A stretch of 64,000 nucleotides of DNA from contig CM049314.1 in assembly GCA_026874595.1 (NCBI GenBank), forward strand, positions 56,966,300-57,030,299, read 5' to 3'. The notes beneath the pieces are model-generated. The model ran no database searches. It was not told the DNA's origin and worked only from the letters and a program-made list of their open reading frames with translations. This DNA comes from Sipunculus nudus (Eukaryota > Annelida > Sipuncula > Golfingiida > Sipunculidae). Made by a program: the position numbers and the translations under genes. Positions 34,957 through 45,671 of this stretch are shown here, piece by piece (positions within the stretch are counted from its first letter, which is position 1; each line of letters begins with the position of its first letter).

Positions 34957-35605
34957 CTGTATTGTCAGTGGAATTAGCATGAAAGTGATCATATTGTATT
35001 CTAATTAAATCTATTTTATTAAGGATAAGCCGTCAGTACACGATTCAGTAGGCATTTAATATTTTCCTGGTAGGCCTACATGATTCACTGGTGATACGGA
35101 GAATGCTTTGCAACGGCCATGCATCCAGTTCTTAGTAAACACTCGGTTATCTTAACATTAGGTTATGAGTGATGAATCAAAACAAGAGAACACACACGAA
35201 CTCACAAACTAAAGGGTAAATCTGTTTCTATGGTAACATGTCATTTCCTGAGTCGTCTGTGACCCAGTAATTCGTTCGGGACGTGTTCGTATCCATCTCG
35301 TCAGAAACTGTTGAGAGGGTTGATGAATCGCTGCCTTTGCCATTAAATCTAATTTTTATTAATTTAATATTATATGTTATATATAAAAATTTAAATTATA
35401 CTATAATCAAAGTTATATATCAAATTAGTAATTTATCTTAATAAAAATAAGCCACGTATGACTGTGAAATGCTTTTTCATGGAACATGAATAACATATGA
35501 ACGGATAATTGAAAGACAATTATTGCTATATTCTGGAAATTATTCTTTATTTTCTTTTCATTCTAAAAACTGTATTGCTATTTGTGGACAATATTATCAT
35601 GATCC

Positions 35606-36863
35606 ATTATTACAATAGGCAACGCTATTAAGATTCAGGTTGGACCGGGCACCCCAAATTGTAATAACGTCCGATAATGTAATAACCACGGTAGTAGACT
35701 ATTGTTGTGTTTCATTTATAGGGTATAGTAAAAAACAGGTGTTCATACATTTCACTGTTACACCCCTGTCCTGAGTGTTTGTTAGATAATTGAGATTGAC
35801 ATGTTTGTCTGTCTTGCAATTCTAAAGGTGTGCTTGAGTTCGGCGTGTAGGTTCCCATGGACCGAGTTCACCCCGTGGATACCCTAGTGTTGTTTATGAT
35901 AGATGGCGCTGCAACTGACCCTTCGCTAGATTTCTCCAATGGTGTCAAATTACTCCTGATTTACGTGAAAACATGGAAAAATAAACCTTTTGAGACACTT
36001 TTTACATTATACACAATATTTGTATTGTGTCTCTTTCTGATAGCATCCCGCATTCCGTACATATAAGAAATCTTAGCTTAAGTCTGCAAATATATTCGAC
36101 TGTACCTGTTTATAACCTCCACTAAGCGGCAGGGTTATGCTTTTGCTGGCTTTGGTTTGTTAATTTGTTTGTTAGCAACTTAGTCAAAAGTTACTGACGG
36201 AATTTGATGTAATTGTCAGGATAACTCAGCAATGATCGAAGGAATAATTGATAAAATTTTGATACGGAAACATTCTTGATCCAGGAATATTTTAAAGGAA
36301 AAATGCGGCTTTTCTGACAGTTCCATATGAGGCTAATGAGCTGACTTGGCGGAGGTCTGCGCTCTCTAAGTGTTTTTCTAATTTCTATGTATGTTGCCCC
36401 CAGGCACAATAAGGAAACTTACATATAGCGATCGTGAGGAATCTCACCTTTTTTCTCAGTAACTTTACCGCTTTTATATACACCCATTTCGCATCTCGCA
36501 TTCCTTACCTTAGAAATCTTAGGTTTAGTCTGCAAATATATTCGACTTTACCTGTTTATTACCGGCAGGGGTTGTGCTTTTGCGGGCGTTGGTTTGTTTG
36601 TTTTTCTGTTAGCAACATAATTCAAAAAGTTATTGACGGATTTTGATGAAATCTTACAGTTAGTTCGGCAATGATCGAAGGAATAATTTATTATATTTTG
36701 GGAGTGATTCATGCGAAAACCCGGAATGAGTTCTAGTGTATTATGGGGGTGGGGGGGTCGGAGGGGATGGTGGGGGTGGTTATTACATTAAGTAACTTTA
36801 TTACAATAGGGGTTACTCGGACCCAACCACTATTGTAATAACGTTGCCTATTGTAATAAAAAT
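35606..36863. mobile_element. 1.26-kb element with about 65-bp terminal inverted repeats
   Basis: ATTACAATAGGCAACG at 35609 is the inverse of CGTTGCCTATTGTAAT at 36842. The match continues inward for about 65 bases (35606-35672 against 36797-36863), including GGTTGGACCGGGCACCCC against the inverse of GGGGTTACTCGGACCCAACC. The interior contains a direct repeat of about 220 bases (36045-36265 and 36492-36705, with TCTGCAAATATATTCGACT and AATGATCGAAGGAATAAT). No transposase frame is seen. Confidence 0.6.
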
Positions 36864-37335
36864 TTATGCCAGAAAAATGTTAATGATATTTTTGTAGTAC
36901 ATGGAGATACATTAAGAACAATTGTAATTTACAGACATTTAAACATTAGTAAACCATACAACTGTGGCATTTTAATAAATATTTAAACACATTTTACACC
37001 GATAATGACATATGTAAGTAAGTGGTTATTACATTAAGCAACTTTATTACAATATGGGTTACTCGGGCCCAACCACTATTGTAATAACGTTGCCCATTGT
37101 AATAAAAATTATTGAGAAAAATGTTAATGGTATTTTTGTTGTACATCGAGATACATTAAGAAAAATTATAATTTACAGACATTTAAGCATTAGTAAACCA
37201 TACAACTGTGGCATTTTAATATTTATTTAAACACATTTTATACCGTCAATAACATATGTAAGTAAGTGGTTAATACATTAAGCAACTTTATTACAATAGG
37301 GGTTACTCGGACCCAACCACTATTGTAATAAAAAT
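36784..37335. repeat. About 250-bp tandem repeat, 2.3 copies
   Basis: ACTCGG(A/G)CCCAACCACTATT recurs at 36815, 37061 and 37315. Intervening sequence is shared (ACATTAAGAAAAATTATAAT..., CCATACAACTGTGGCATTTT). The right terminus of the inverted-repeat element at 35606-36863 is thus repeated twice more downstream. Confidence 0.8.
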
Positions 37336-37339
37336 TTAT

Positions 37340-37560
37340 GCCATTTATGTGTGTTTGCGTGTTTGTTTGTGAACGGAATATCAATTTTCAAGACATATCG
37401 GGAATTGATCTAGCACTTATGCACGAATGAACTTGGCAATATGGGCCGAATAAGCCGAATACAGCACGCATTTATCCACCATAATAGGGACCCCCCCCCC
37501 CCCCGGGCCTTGGCGGAGGCTTGCATTCCTTAGAATATAGATTTCTATTTTCTCTTTTGT
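37340..37560. repeat. Dispersed-repeat fragment (GGCGGAGGCTTGCATTC family)
   Basis: TATGCACGAATGAACTTGG, ATGGGCCGAATAA and GGCGGAGGCTTGCATTC occur here and again in the same order at 50025-50090. GGCGGAGGTCTGCGCTC at 36350 is a related ending. A C14 run at 37491 interrupts this copy. Confidence 0.6.
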
Positions 37561-37720
37561 CACAGTGTCTACCAGTTCGTTATAGAAGACCGCTGTTTTG
37601 ACGTAATAGATAATTTATTACTTTGGAGGTTCATCTGGATAAAAAAAGGACATGCTGTTGTTATGAACATCAAGATCTGTCTAGTGGAAATGTATTCACT
37701 CTGCTTAATGATCAGCCACG

Positions 37721-37784
<64 letters not shown>

Positions 37785-37847
37785 GTATTGTTCACATAGC
37801 GTGAATTCAATACATTGCGTTGATAGTGCTCTACCGTATGGGAGCGT

Positions 37848-37979
37848 TTATAAATAACTAAAGTACGGTTTAGTCCACTATTGTTTGTACCTGAAGAGTG
37901 AGCCGGCTTGAATGCTGCTCTCACGAAACAGATCTGTAGCACAAACTGATGAAGTCAAACTAACCGTACTTTAGTTATT

Positions 37980-37983
<4 letters not shown>
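37848..37983. mobile_element. 136-bp unit with inverted termini enclosing a ribozyme
   Basis: TATAAATAACTAAAGTACGG at 37849 is the inverse of CCGTACTTTAGTTATTTATA at 37964-37983. The enclosed sequence folds as a hammerhead ribozyme. (TA)n tracts abut on both sides. Hammerhead-carrying short retroelements (Penelope-like terminal repeats and retrozymes) are known from bivalves and other invertebrates, and this compact unit could be such a remnant (inference). Confidence 0.6.
37883..37946 (+). ncRNA. Type I hammerhead ribozyme candidate
   Basis: All catalytic-core elements are present in order. Stem I 5' strand is GTTTGTAC (37883-37890). The core CTGAAGA (37891-37897) fits CUGANGA. Stem II is GTGAG/CTCAC (37898-37902 with 37920-37924). 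The GAAA box is at 37925-37928. Short stem III is ACAG/CTGT with a 2-base loop (37928-37937). The cleavage triplet is GTA (37936-37938), followed by stem I 3' strand GCACAAAC (37939-37946), which pairs with 7 of 8 bases of the 5' strand (one A-C mismatch). Self-cleavage would be after A37938. The very short stem III resembles hammerheads of Penelope-like elements and retrozymes, which often work as dimers. Confidence 0.75.
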
Positions 37984-38014
<31 letters not shown>

Positions 38015-38099
38015 GCATGTATACACATACTTACATAATTACATAAATATGCATACATTCTGTTTAAGGATAATTATGACATTCATATTCAGGGGCAGG

Positions 38100-38256
38100 A
38101 TTTAGGGAAAGGAAGGGCCGGACCCAGGAGGACTTATGACAAAACCTAAACAAAACGTCACCAGGTCAGGAAAGAGGGGTCAAGGCCGCAAAAAAAATTT
38201 TGCGGTGGCTGAAAAAAAGGGGAAAAAGTCCGGATCCCTCCCAGGGTCCGCTTCTG
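38100..38256. mobile_element. 157-bp MITE, second copy of the 34760 family
   Basis: It begins CAGGGGCAGGATTTAGGG and ends GGGTCCGCTTCTG. It shares the interior order with 34760-34956: GGACTTATGACAAAACCTAAA, GTCA/AGGAAAG, AAGGCCGCA, GCGGTGGCTGAAA. A G-to-A change destroys the left GGATCC. Confidence 0.65.
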
Positions 38257-38278
38257 TTATTTAGGTAAAAATATCAAT

Positions 38279-38641
38279 TTTTTTGTGGCAAATAATCGAG
38301 GTATGATTTTCCACCATTGACGACCCATCCACAATAAGACTACCAGATCCAAAACAAGTGTGGTTAGGTTCAGCAGAATCTGGCCTTGCTTGGATGCTAT
38401 GAATTACTTGTAAAACAAATTCACTGGACCCCTGCAAGCACATATATACATCTGGTAAAACTGTTCGTCGTACCAGACAGGCGTCATTGTACTTTGAACC
38501 CATATCCCTTTGATCCTTGATCCTAGTGATAGAATAGGAATGGTTAAAGAGATAACAAGGTGTAATGATCATTTGATCTTCATATAACCATGTTTGTGTA
38601 CTAATTGAGTTAATTTCTCTATTATTTAGCGGAGAAAACAA
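38279..38641 (-). CDS. Possible coding exon or pseudogene fragment, minus strand
   Basis: An open frame of over 110 codons includes IKDQRDMGSKYNDACLVRRT, VLPDVYMCLQGSSEFVLQVI and HTCFGSGSLIVDGSSMVENH. It has protein-like composition. An acceptor-like CTATCACTAG lies inside the frame near 38525-38534, so coding might begin there. I do not recognise a family, and no neighbouring exon was found. It lies directly beside a MITE, so it may be a broken remnant. Confidence 0.3.
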
Positions 38642-39174
38642 AGGATGATAAAGAAGACAAATACATCAATTAAAACAAAATGTCTGATTAACAGAAGGAT
38701 GGTGGAAATGGGACGCAATCATTCTTTAGTGTTCCTCTATAAATAACCAGCAGATGTAAACAGGTCATGTCTGTGCAGTTTCACAAACATTTCGGCGGTC
38801 TGTCAAAGGTCTCTCTCAGACTAATTCTCTAATTTCCCGCTAGAGGGTGCCTCATTCACATTTTAACGGTGAAAGAAATGAAAGAAAGATTTTTTTGTTT
38901 TGTTTTGTTAATATAAAGGTTGCGACACAAAGCTTGGAACTTTGCAAGTTGCCAGGAAAACAATAAAAAAAACTCGCTTCAAAATTGGAAATGGTTCAAA
39001 TAATCAAAACAAAATCTAAACACCTCTGATAATTCAATTAAGGAATCGAGGTAAGAACACTTATTAGTAATAATGCAAAGGTCCTGATTTAAAAATTTTA
39101 AAAATGACCCATATAAGACGGGAGTGGCAAATTCGTTGAACAAAAATGTGTGTGTGTGGGTCTGCTGTAAATAC

Positions 39175-39622
39175 TTAAAGGGACCCAATCACCTATTTGA
39201 CCTTTATAATCTATAAGTTAATCCCTTGAAGCTTTTAAAAAAAATAGGCCAAAAAACGTAGATATCACGGCACACATTATGCTTGTTTTGTTTATTTTAA
39301 CGTGTTTATAATATGATGGGGCCCGCCAAAGTAATCAAAACAAATTCAACAAAAATGTCAAATAAACCAGAGCAACAAGTGACTTTTTTGCCTCCGAATA
39401 TATGCAACCTACCACCTTAGGTTACATGTTTTCCCGTAAGTCAACTTTGCTGTGTTTGCAAACACATTACTGATAAACAAGTTCAAAGATACTTCACGGA
39501 GGCGTTATAAGAACTTTCCATGACCGGTATTACCTTTAGATCATTAATACATGTATATACATAGAGGAAACCAGAAATCACAAAATTCTTTTTTCAAAAG
39601 GTAGGTGAATGGACACCTTTAA
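39175..39622. mobile_element. TTAA-flanked inverted-repeat element, copy 1
   Basis: It begins TTAAAGGGACCCAATCACC and ends GGTGAATGGACACCTTTAA; the ends are inverted repeats of about 20 bases, each with TTAA outermost. The body is shared with 59984-60464 in the same orientation: TAATCCCTT-GAGCTTTTA, CAAATTCAACAAA, CAACAAGTGAC, GAGGTTACATGTTT and TTATAAGAACTTT. TTAA target sites are used by several DNA-transposon superfamilies. No transposase is present. Confidence 0.75.
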
Positions 39623-40280
39623 ATGAAAAAGAAAAAAACTGTCTCGGAAATGAATTTATAAATTGTGGTTATAAGGGTATTGTATTAAATTATAAAAACA
39701 ACAATTTCTTTTATCGTGTGGGTAAGTCTTTTATGGGAGCTGAACCTATTATGTGTTTTAATTGATATTATGTATGCATGCATGCAAGCAATATTAATAT
39801 GCAGCTTTCATTGTCAATGATTTTAGTAAATTGCTAGTGTTCCTTGTTTTTTTAAACTGACATGATATAAAGTATGTTTATGTTATGTTATTAGTTTAAA
39901 CAGATATCCTGTATGATGGAGTGTAGATGCTGTCTCTTCAGCCTGCACTAAGAACGTTGCGTATCTAACTGTCGTCCTTCTGATATTGCCTTAATTACAT
40001 TACAAACCAGATAAGCGAGTTTATAACATATATGGCCTACTGTGGTTGATGTCATATTCGCGGGGTTAAATTTTCGCGATTTTTATTGTTTCTTTAACTT
40101 TTCTCAATGTTTCATTTTTCGCGATCTTACCATACAGTAATCTATACAACAATGTATATTCTTTATTATAGTAATAATTTAATTTTTGAGCAAATTTTTA
40201 TACATTTGAGAAAAAATCTAGGAGAACAGGTAAACCCTAAAGAAATGGAAATTCACGTTCATTAACTGCAGATAATACTA
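39623..40280. other. No feature recognised
   Basis: AT-rich DNA with no supportable exon or repeat. Confidence 0.5.
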
Positions 40281-40980
40281 GAAAATTCACGATCTTATTA
40301 AAAATATCAGTATTTTGGTTTACGGATAACATTAAATACATGATCTTATTTATAATATCAGTATTTGGTTTACGAATAACATAAAATTCATGATCTTATT
40401 TATAATATCAGTATTTGGTTATAACGGATACCATAAAATTCATGATCTTATTTATAATATCAGTATTTGGTTATAACGGATACCATAAAATATATGATCT
40501 TATTTATAATATCAGTATTTAGTTTACAGATAACATAACATTCATGGTCTTATTTATAATATCAGTATTTGGTTTACAGATAACATAAAAGTCATGATCT
40601 TATTTATTATATCACTATTTGGTTATAACGGATACCATAAAATATATGATCTTATTTATAATATCAGTATTTAGTTTACAGATAAGCTAACATACATGGT
40701 CTTATTTATAATATCAGTATTTGGTTTACGGATAACATAAAAGTTATGATCTTATTTATAATATCAGTATTTGGTTTACGGATAACATAAAATATATATT
40801 GTCTTATTTATAATATCAGTATTTGGTTTACGGATAACATAAAATTCATGATCTTATTTATAATATCAGTATTTAGTTTACGGACAACATAACATTCATG
40901 GTCCTATTCATAATATCAGTTTTTGGTTTACGGATAACATAAAAGTCATGATCCTATTTATAATATCAGTATTTCAACTT
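40280..40980. repeat. About 52-bp tandem repeat, roughly 13 units
   Basis: The unit is approximately CATGATCTTATTTATAATAT followed by CAGTATTTGGTTTACGGATA and ACATAAAATT. GATCTTATT recurs at 40342, 40392, 40444 and 40496 and onward, with spacings of 50-53. Two subtypes alternate (GGTTTACGG and GGTTATAACGG), and the alternation suggests higher-order duplication. Confidence 0.9.
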
Positions 40981-41094
40981 TTATGGTTAACGTACATGAG
41001 ATGCTACTGAGGCTGTAGAAAATAACTGTTCACTAGAATAGATTTTGAATATCATTAATTTTCCTTTTGCAAATATCATGAATTAAAAACGCTC

Positions 41095-41225
41095 AGCCAA
41101 GGCGGTGAGATTTTTAACGGTCGGCCCCCACCCAGGGTGAGCGCCCTGCAGGCTTAATGGGGAGACTGTGCCCAACAGTAATGTTTCACCACAGGCGCTT
41201 GAATCCCTATTTATAATAAAGTCTT
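41095..41225 (+). mobile_element. SINE body fragment, same family as 19929-20311
   Basis: AGCCAAGGCGGTGAGATTTTT, GGTCGGCCCCCACC, GAGCGCCCTGCAGGC and CTGTGCCCAACAGTAATGTT align in order with the body of the full-length SINE (GCCGAGGCGGGTAAGATTTT...). The tRNA head is lost. Confidence 0.7.
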
Positions 41226-41287
41226 CATATCTCCAACGTTCTTAGAAATACTTTGACGGAATCAGGTTAAACGACCCAATAATAAAA

Positions 41288-41341
41288 CGGTCATACCATG
41301 CTATCACTTGTCATAATGCAAGTGACAGCATGGTATGACCG
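41288..41341. repeat. 23-bp-arm hairpin
   Basis: The left arm CGGTCATACCATGCTATCAC + TTG and its inverse on the right match at 22 of 23 positions around the 8-base loop TCATAATG. No flanking element is evident. Confidence 0.8.
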
Positions 41342-41869
41342 TATCACAGGTTTTCTACTTATATTTTATAATATTACGGTTTCTGCCAATATTTCGTTCT
41401 AAAACCGTTTGCATATACATTCTGAAAAGTGGAAATAAACCTGCTCCGGACGCGACCAGTGGCGCAAAAAATTAACATGAATATCGCCTCGCAAACTAGT
41501 GGCCGCTCCGCGCTACTCCTTGCACGAATCAAAAATTTTTTTCGAGCTTCCAACTTATGTTTCTTCTGTTTCCCTTCTTTCATGTGTCTTCCCCCTTTTT
41601 TGCAGTTGTTGTGCATGCCCATGCATGACCTCTGTCACTAAATCTTGTTCATGATAAAGACACACCTGGCCTGTGTTTACTCATAGGCGAAACTGAAAGA
41701 ACGTATAAAACAGGTGAACTGGGTATACTAGTATTAAGTCCGTGTGCCGGGACGGTTTTGCAGTGATCATTTGTATAAAGCCAAAATGAACCATAATGAA
41801 CCAAAATGTACCCAAATAAGATAATACACATAGTATACACATATAACTGTTTCAGTACCTTTAAAATCT

Positions 41870-42210
41870 TCAAACTGCACGTTATCTGTGTCGATCAATG
41901 TTTCATTTTTACAGTATTTAACTTCTTCAAGTTGTGTATGTGTTTGTGTGTGCAGGTGTGTGTGTCGATCTATGTGTCAATTTTTGTAGAGTATAACTTT
42001 TCTGCACGTAATGTGTGTGTGTTGACCTGTATATCATTTTTGTACAGTCTGCAACTTCTGCACGTCATCTGTGTGTCGTTCCATGTTTCAATGTTTACAA
42101 GTCAGTAACTTCGGCACGACATGTGTATAGACCTGTATATCAGTAGTGTATTTACTGTATGTAACCTTTGCATGTCATGTAAACTTCTCGACCTGTCTAT
42201 ATTTTGTCGC
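41870..42210 (+). repeat. Tandem array, left of the helical-protein gene
   Basis: Degenerate units of about 60-70 bases contain CTGCACGT(C/A)AT(C)TGTGTG, GACCTGTATATCATTTTTGT and ACAGT(C/A)TGCAACTTCTGCAC. The same units occur inverted at 44575-44920, on the other side of the gene. Confidence 0.65.
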
Positions 42211-42317
42211 CTGGTTTTCTACCGAAAACAATGCGTATAATGTTACAGATATCAAATAAAAAAGCTGTAAAGAAAAAAAAGGATCACACCAATAATCTGT
42301 TTAATCCGGAAACTTTT

Positions 42318-42323
42318 TTTATT
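42318..42323 (-). terminator. Candidate polyadenylation signal, minus strand
   Basis: The plus strand TTTATT is AATAAA on the minus strand, 271 bases past the TAG stop of the gene that starts at 43793. The neighbourhood is T/A-rich. Confidence 0.35.
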
Positions 42324-42593
42324 TTTTTAATTTTAAATATAATGATGGATAATCACAAATGGAAAATGTAAGCTTTAGCATATCTTGAAATATTATCCTT
42401 TTCATTTCACTTAATTTCCATGGGTTTTTTTTTTTCGTTACCATAATCACTTGTCACAGAAAAGTGACACGTGGCGAAAAATCAAAAGCATAAAGGAGTC
42501 ATGATTTATACATTAAAAAATATCCACATCTGTTTAGATAGCCTCCTTTAGAGAGTGCCAAGTGTTCAAAATATATCATTGACATGGTGAGGT

Positions 42594-43793
42594 CTATTTT
42601 AATAGAATACAGTTAGTTAGATTTGGGCCATACTGCCATATCAACCGGTCTTTTAGGTCACGGATACACCACAGGTTCACGTAACGTTTAATGGACGCGA
42701 TCCCCCACCAGGCTATTTTACGACGACGAAGGTCCGCCTGTATCTTGTGGTAAGCCTGCTCAGCATTAGTATAGTCTTGTACCCCGCTCACAATCTGCTG
42801 GGCCATGTCGACTGCCTCCTCACCACGGAACGGCTGAGCCTTCTCGTAATGAAAAGCAATCACACATTTACCGTGGTGATGCAGCTTCTCCACGCGGTGA
42901 CCATGGAAACAATGGTTTTCTGACCCGAACACGTCGTTGTAAACCAAACAATGGAACATTAGCCAGTCGTATTTCATATCCAGATGCGAGTGTAGAATTT
43001 TGACGATTTCCGAGTTCGGTTTGTCTTTATTTTCCATAATTATTATATCCAGGTCGCGATGCATGTTGCTTTCTGCTTCAAGACAGCAGCGTTCGAGAGC
43101 TGACTCCATTAGGAAAACTACTTTCTTAAGCCGTTTCTCGTATTTCTTGGTCATCAATTCCAGACCGTCTTTTCCTTGTTCGAGCGCCACGCAAGACATC
43201 AGCGCCACCAAACCCCCTGTTAATAGCTGAAGCAAACGTCCAGTGAGTTTCGCTACCTTCGGTCTGTCTCCCCAACTTCTTTGGTAAAATTTATCCATGA
43301 TTCTGTTTCGAAAAAAGTCTTTCTCTCCAGAAATGCCATCGAAGAATATTTTAAGCACCATTGTAAGCTCCTGGTTTTGATTTTGATCGAGCAAAATGTA
43401 TTGACGACGTTCTCTTTTCTCATCGTCGGCGCATGCGCATCGGATCCGGTAAGCGCACTCCATTGCGATTTCGATTCGGGTGACGCATTCGGCGTACGTT
43501 AAAACACGCGTTGGCCATACGATGTGATCTTGCATATGTTTGACATCAAACCGAACCTGTTGAATTGACACAAGTAAGTTCCAGAATTCATCCAAAATAG
43601 TCTCGTATTTTCGATCGGTTTGAAATGGCTCAAACACTGACATAATTATACCTGCGAGCCTGAACGTTTCGATGCCGTTCTTGAGATAAAAAAGTAATTT
43701 TGTGACCGACTTCACGTCGTAATCCTGGCCAATTAGTACTGCCAAATGAAGTAAATTATAGACTTCATCTGCCGTGGGCTTCGTTTCGTCCAT
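42594..43793 (-). CDS. Single-exon helical protein of unknown function (rapunzel-like?)
   Basis: A 399-residue protein from an ATG at 43793 (CCAGCATGG, a good Kozak context) to TAG at 42594. The frame stays open 49 codons further, with one weaker ATG at 43907, but that stretch reads like leader sequence. No signal peptide is seen. Predicted content is almost all helix: a first half with ILDEFWNLLVSIQQVRFDVK, a hydrophobic segment KLTGRLLQLLTGGLVALMSC at about 182-201, a charged KKYEKRLKKV helix, then KYDWLMFHCLVYNDVFG (274-290) and a His/Cys-rich stretch ENHCFHGHRVEKLHHHGKC. The YxW...VYND pattern and size remind me of the rapunzel-like family of fish and invertebrate proteins, some labelled cephalotoxin-like. 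That is a weak recollection and no toxic activity can be inferred. It is intronless and enclosed by inverted repeat arrays. Confidence 0.8.
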   Translation of the reverse strand: MDETKPTADEVYNLLHLAVLIGQDYDVKSVTKLLFYLKNGIETFRLAGIIMSVFEPFQTDRKYETILDEFWNLLVSIQQVRFDVKHMQDHIVWPTRVLTYAECVTRIEIAMECAYRIRCACADDEKRERRQYILLDQNQNQELTMVLKIFFDGISGEKDFFRNRIMDKFYQRSWGDRPKVAKLTGRLLQLLTGGLVALMSCVALEQGKDGLELMTKKYEKRLKKVVFLMESALERCCLEAESNMHRDLDIIIMENKDKPNSEIVKILHSHLDMKYDWLMFHCLVYNDVFGSENHCFHGHRVEKLHHHGKCVIAFHYEKAQPFRGEEAVDMAQQIVSGVQDYTNAEQAYHKIQADLRRRKIAWWGIASIKRYVNLWCIRDLKDRLIWQYGPNLTNCILLK

Positions 43794-43799
43794 GCTGGT

Positions 43800-44501
43800 T
43801 GAATTTTGGGTTGTCAAATAACGACACTGCCAGAATCTGGGCGTAACCGAGTATTTGAAGAGAATCAACAAATAACTTTGTGATAGCGTTAACTTATCTT
43901 TCCTCATACAAAGTTTATTACAGCAATGATTGCTGAGCAAGCATGGACGTTTTTCAGCTAATATTATTATTATATCAGCTCAAACAAGTAAGGGTTAAAT
44001 ATAGAGACTATAATATACGTCTGTTGTTATAGCAAATCTTGCTCACACACACATTAAGTAACTGCAAATTCCACTGCATATAACACTCACATGCACACAA
44101 AAAATGACTCTCTCGTATTTTTATATCATATATATTTTTAAAGGTTTGTGGGCCTGACCTGTTCGAAATGTTAATTTTGACAATCATATTGAACCACCAC
44201 ACTATAGCTTATGAGAAGGAACTTAGACGCTGTGATTGGGACAGTAAAAAAGCACACTATCCCGTGTCCCAAATAGGTTTTTTTTTCATGATGACAGGCT
44301 GCACCAATATTGTTTTACCTCCCCTTTTTCAGATAAGGCTTCAGTATTGCTTAAAGTTTTATTAATTTTTTTTATAAATTTTATAAATTTTCCACAACGC
44401 ACTTGGGGACCCCCTGTGTCGGTAAAATACGCACCCACATCACACAATCACGATTCCCCGGAAATACTTGCCTCCCTCGATTAGGATTGGGAGCTGGTGC
44501 C

Positions 44502-44532
<31 letters not shown>

Positions 44533-44570
44533 ACACTGCGAAGGGAATTTGCACTCCTGGCAAACATGAA
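43800..44570. other. 5' flank of the helical-protein gene; C/CA tract nearby
   Basis: Contains the likely 5' untranslated region of the minus-strand gene. A possible acceptor TTCTGGCAG (minus strand, near 43830) could end an untranslated first exon. A C16 run followed by (CA)n lies at 44501-44537. Confidence 0.35.
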
Positions 44571-44574
44571 ATGT

Positions 44575-44920
44575 TAAAGTTACACACTGTAAAATTCTGA
44601 TAGACTGTAAAATTCTAATACACAGATCGACATACTCATAATGTGCAGGAGACACAGACTGTAAGAAAACATACACTGGTCCAGTCACAAGCACATGACG
44701 TGCAGAAATTGATAACTGTAAGTAATACTAGCGACATACGGGTAGACACACACATGAAGTGCAGAAGTTGGATTGTGAAAAAAAGACATACAGGTCGAAA
44801 CCAACGCTCAAATCACATGATGTTTAAATAGGAGTTACAGAACATGAAGAAAAACTGATACACAGGACATATATCACGTTACATAGTTACATAGTGTAAA
44901 CTAGAAATATACATCCTGGG
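44575..44920 (-). repeat. Inverted tandem array, right of the helical-protein gene
   Basis: The sequence AAGTGCAGAAGTTGGATTGT, then GACATACAGGTCG, is the reverse complement of the units at 41870-42210 (ACAGTCTGCAACTTCTGCAC, CGACCTGTATATC). At least three units are visible (ATGTGCAGGAGACACAGACT, ACGTGCAGAAATTGATAACT, AAGTGCAGAAGTTGGATTGT). Confidence 0.65.
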
Positions 44921-45417
44921 GAATGCAGGCCTCCGCCCTGCGGGTGGTCCTAATTAAATGTGGGGTACATACTTCGCAACCCGTGTATCCATTCACTTAT
45001 TGGCCCACATTTCGAGGTGCATTGGTGCATAATGTTCCTTGACAAGTGTCTGCATCCACTTATTAGGTCCATATTCTCATGTTCAGTCGGGCATAATATA
45101 TATGACTTAACATTTTTTTTCATATTTCTGTAAATCCTTCATGGATATGGGTAAAGATCTGGGTCAACATCAAACTGTAATCGATTCTTTGACCTATTTT
45201 TGAGATGTTATGAAAATTTCATGGGATTCCGTTCATGATTCAGATTACGTGAGAGAGGCCTATGGTGTGAACAAACACACCCTCATACACACACACACCT
45301 TCACACACACGCGCGAACGAGATTTACCTGATTTGTCAATGAGACAGCTGAAGGTTTCTCAGCTGAGAGTTCTTCAAAGTTCCTGCAGGTGTCTCCGCGA
45401 CCAGGTCCAATTATGTA

Positions 45418-45431
45418 CCGCCATCTAGTGG
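45418..45431 (-). promoter_or_regulatory. CTCF-core-like motif outside the repeat family
   Basis: The minus strand reads CCACTAGATGGCGG, a full match to CCRSYAGRKGGCRS. A weaker relative is at 38837-38850 (plus strand, CCGCTAGAGGGTGC, 13 of 14). Confidence 0.4.
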
Positions 45432-45671
45432 TAGGATAGGTCATTATCTAAACGTTTGAGAGCCACGCTTCGAGCAGCATTTGCACGATTTCTTTTTACA
45501 TATTCTCTTTACTGCAAAATGAAAGAAGACTTGTATTTTAAACAAATCTCTTTGCGTGTTCTACAACACTACAAAATTTGTTTGCCCTTAACTCTCTGGT
45601 TACTTAAAACGTAACTCAAGTTTCGCATTAGGAAGTTGCCCGCCCGACATCTAGCCTCTTCTACAGGCCAC

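Noticed and set aside
43794-43940. N-terminal extension of the helical-protein gene
   Set aside because: The longest open frame begins with TTG, the one upstream ATG has a weak context, and the residues look like leader sequence. The ATG at 43793 is the better start.
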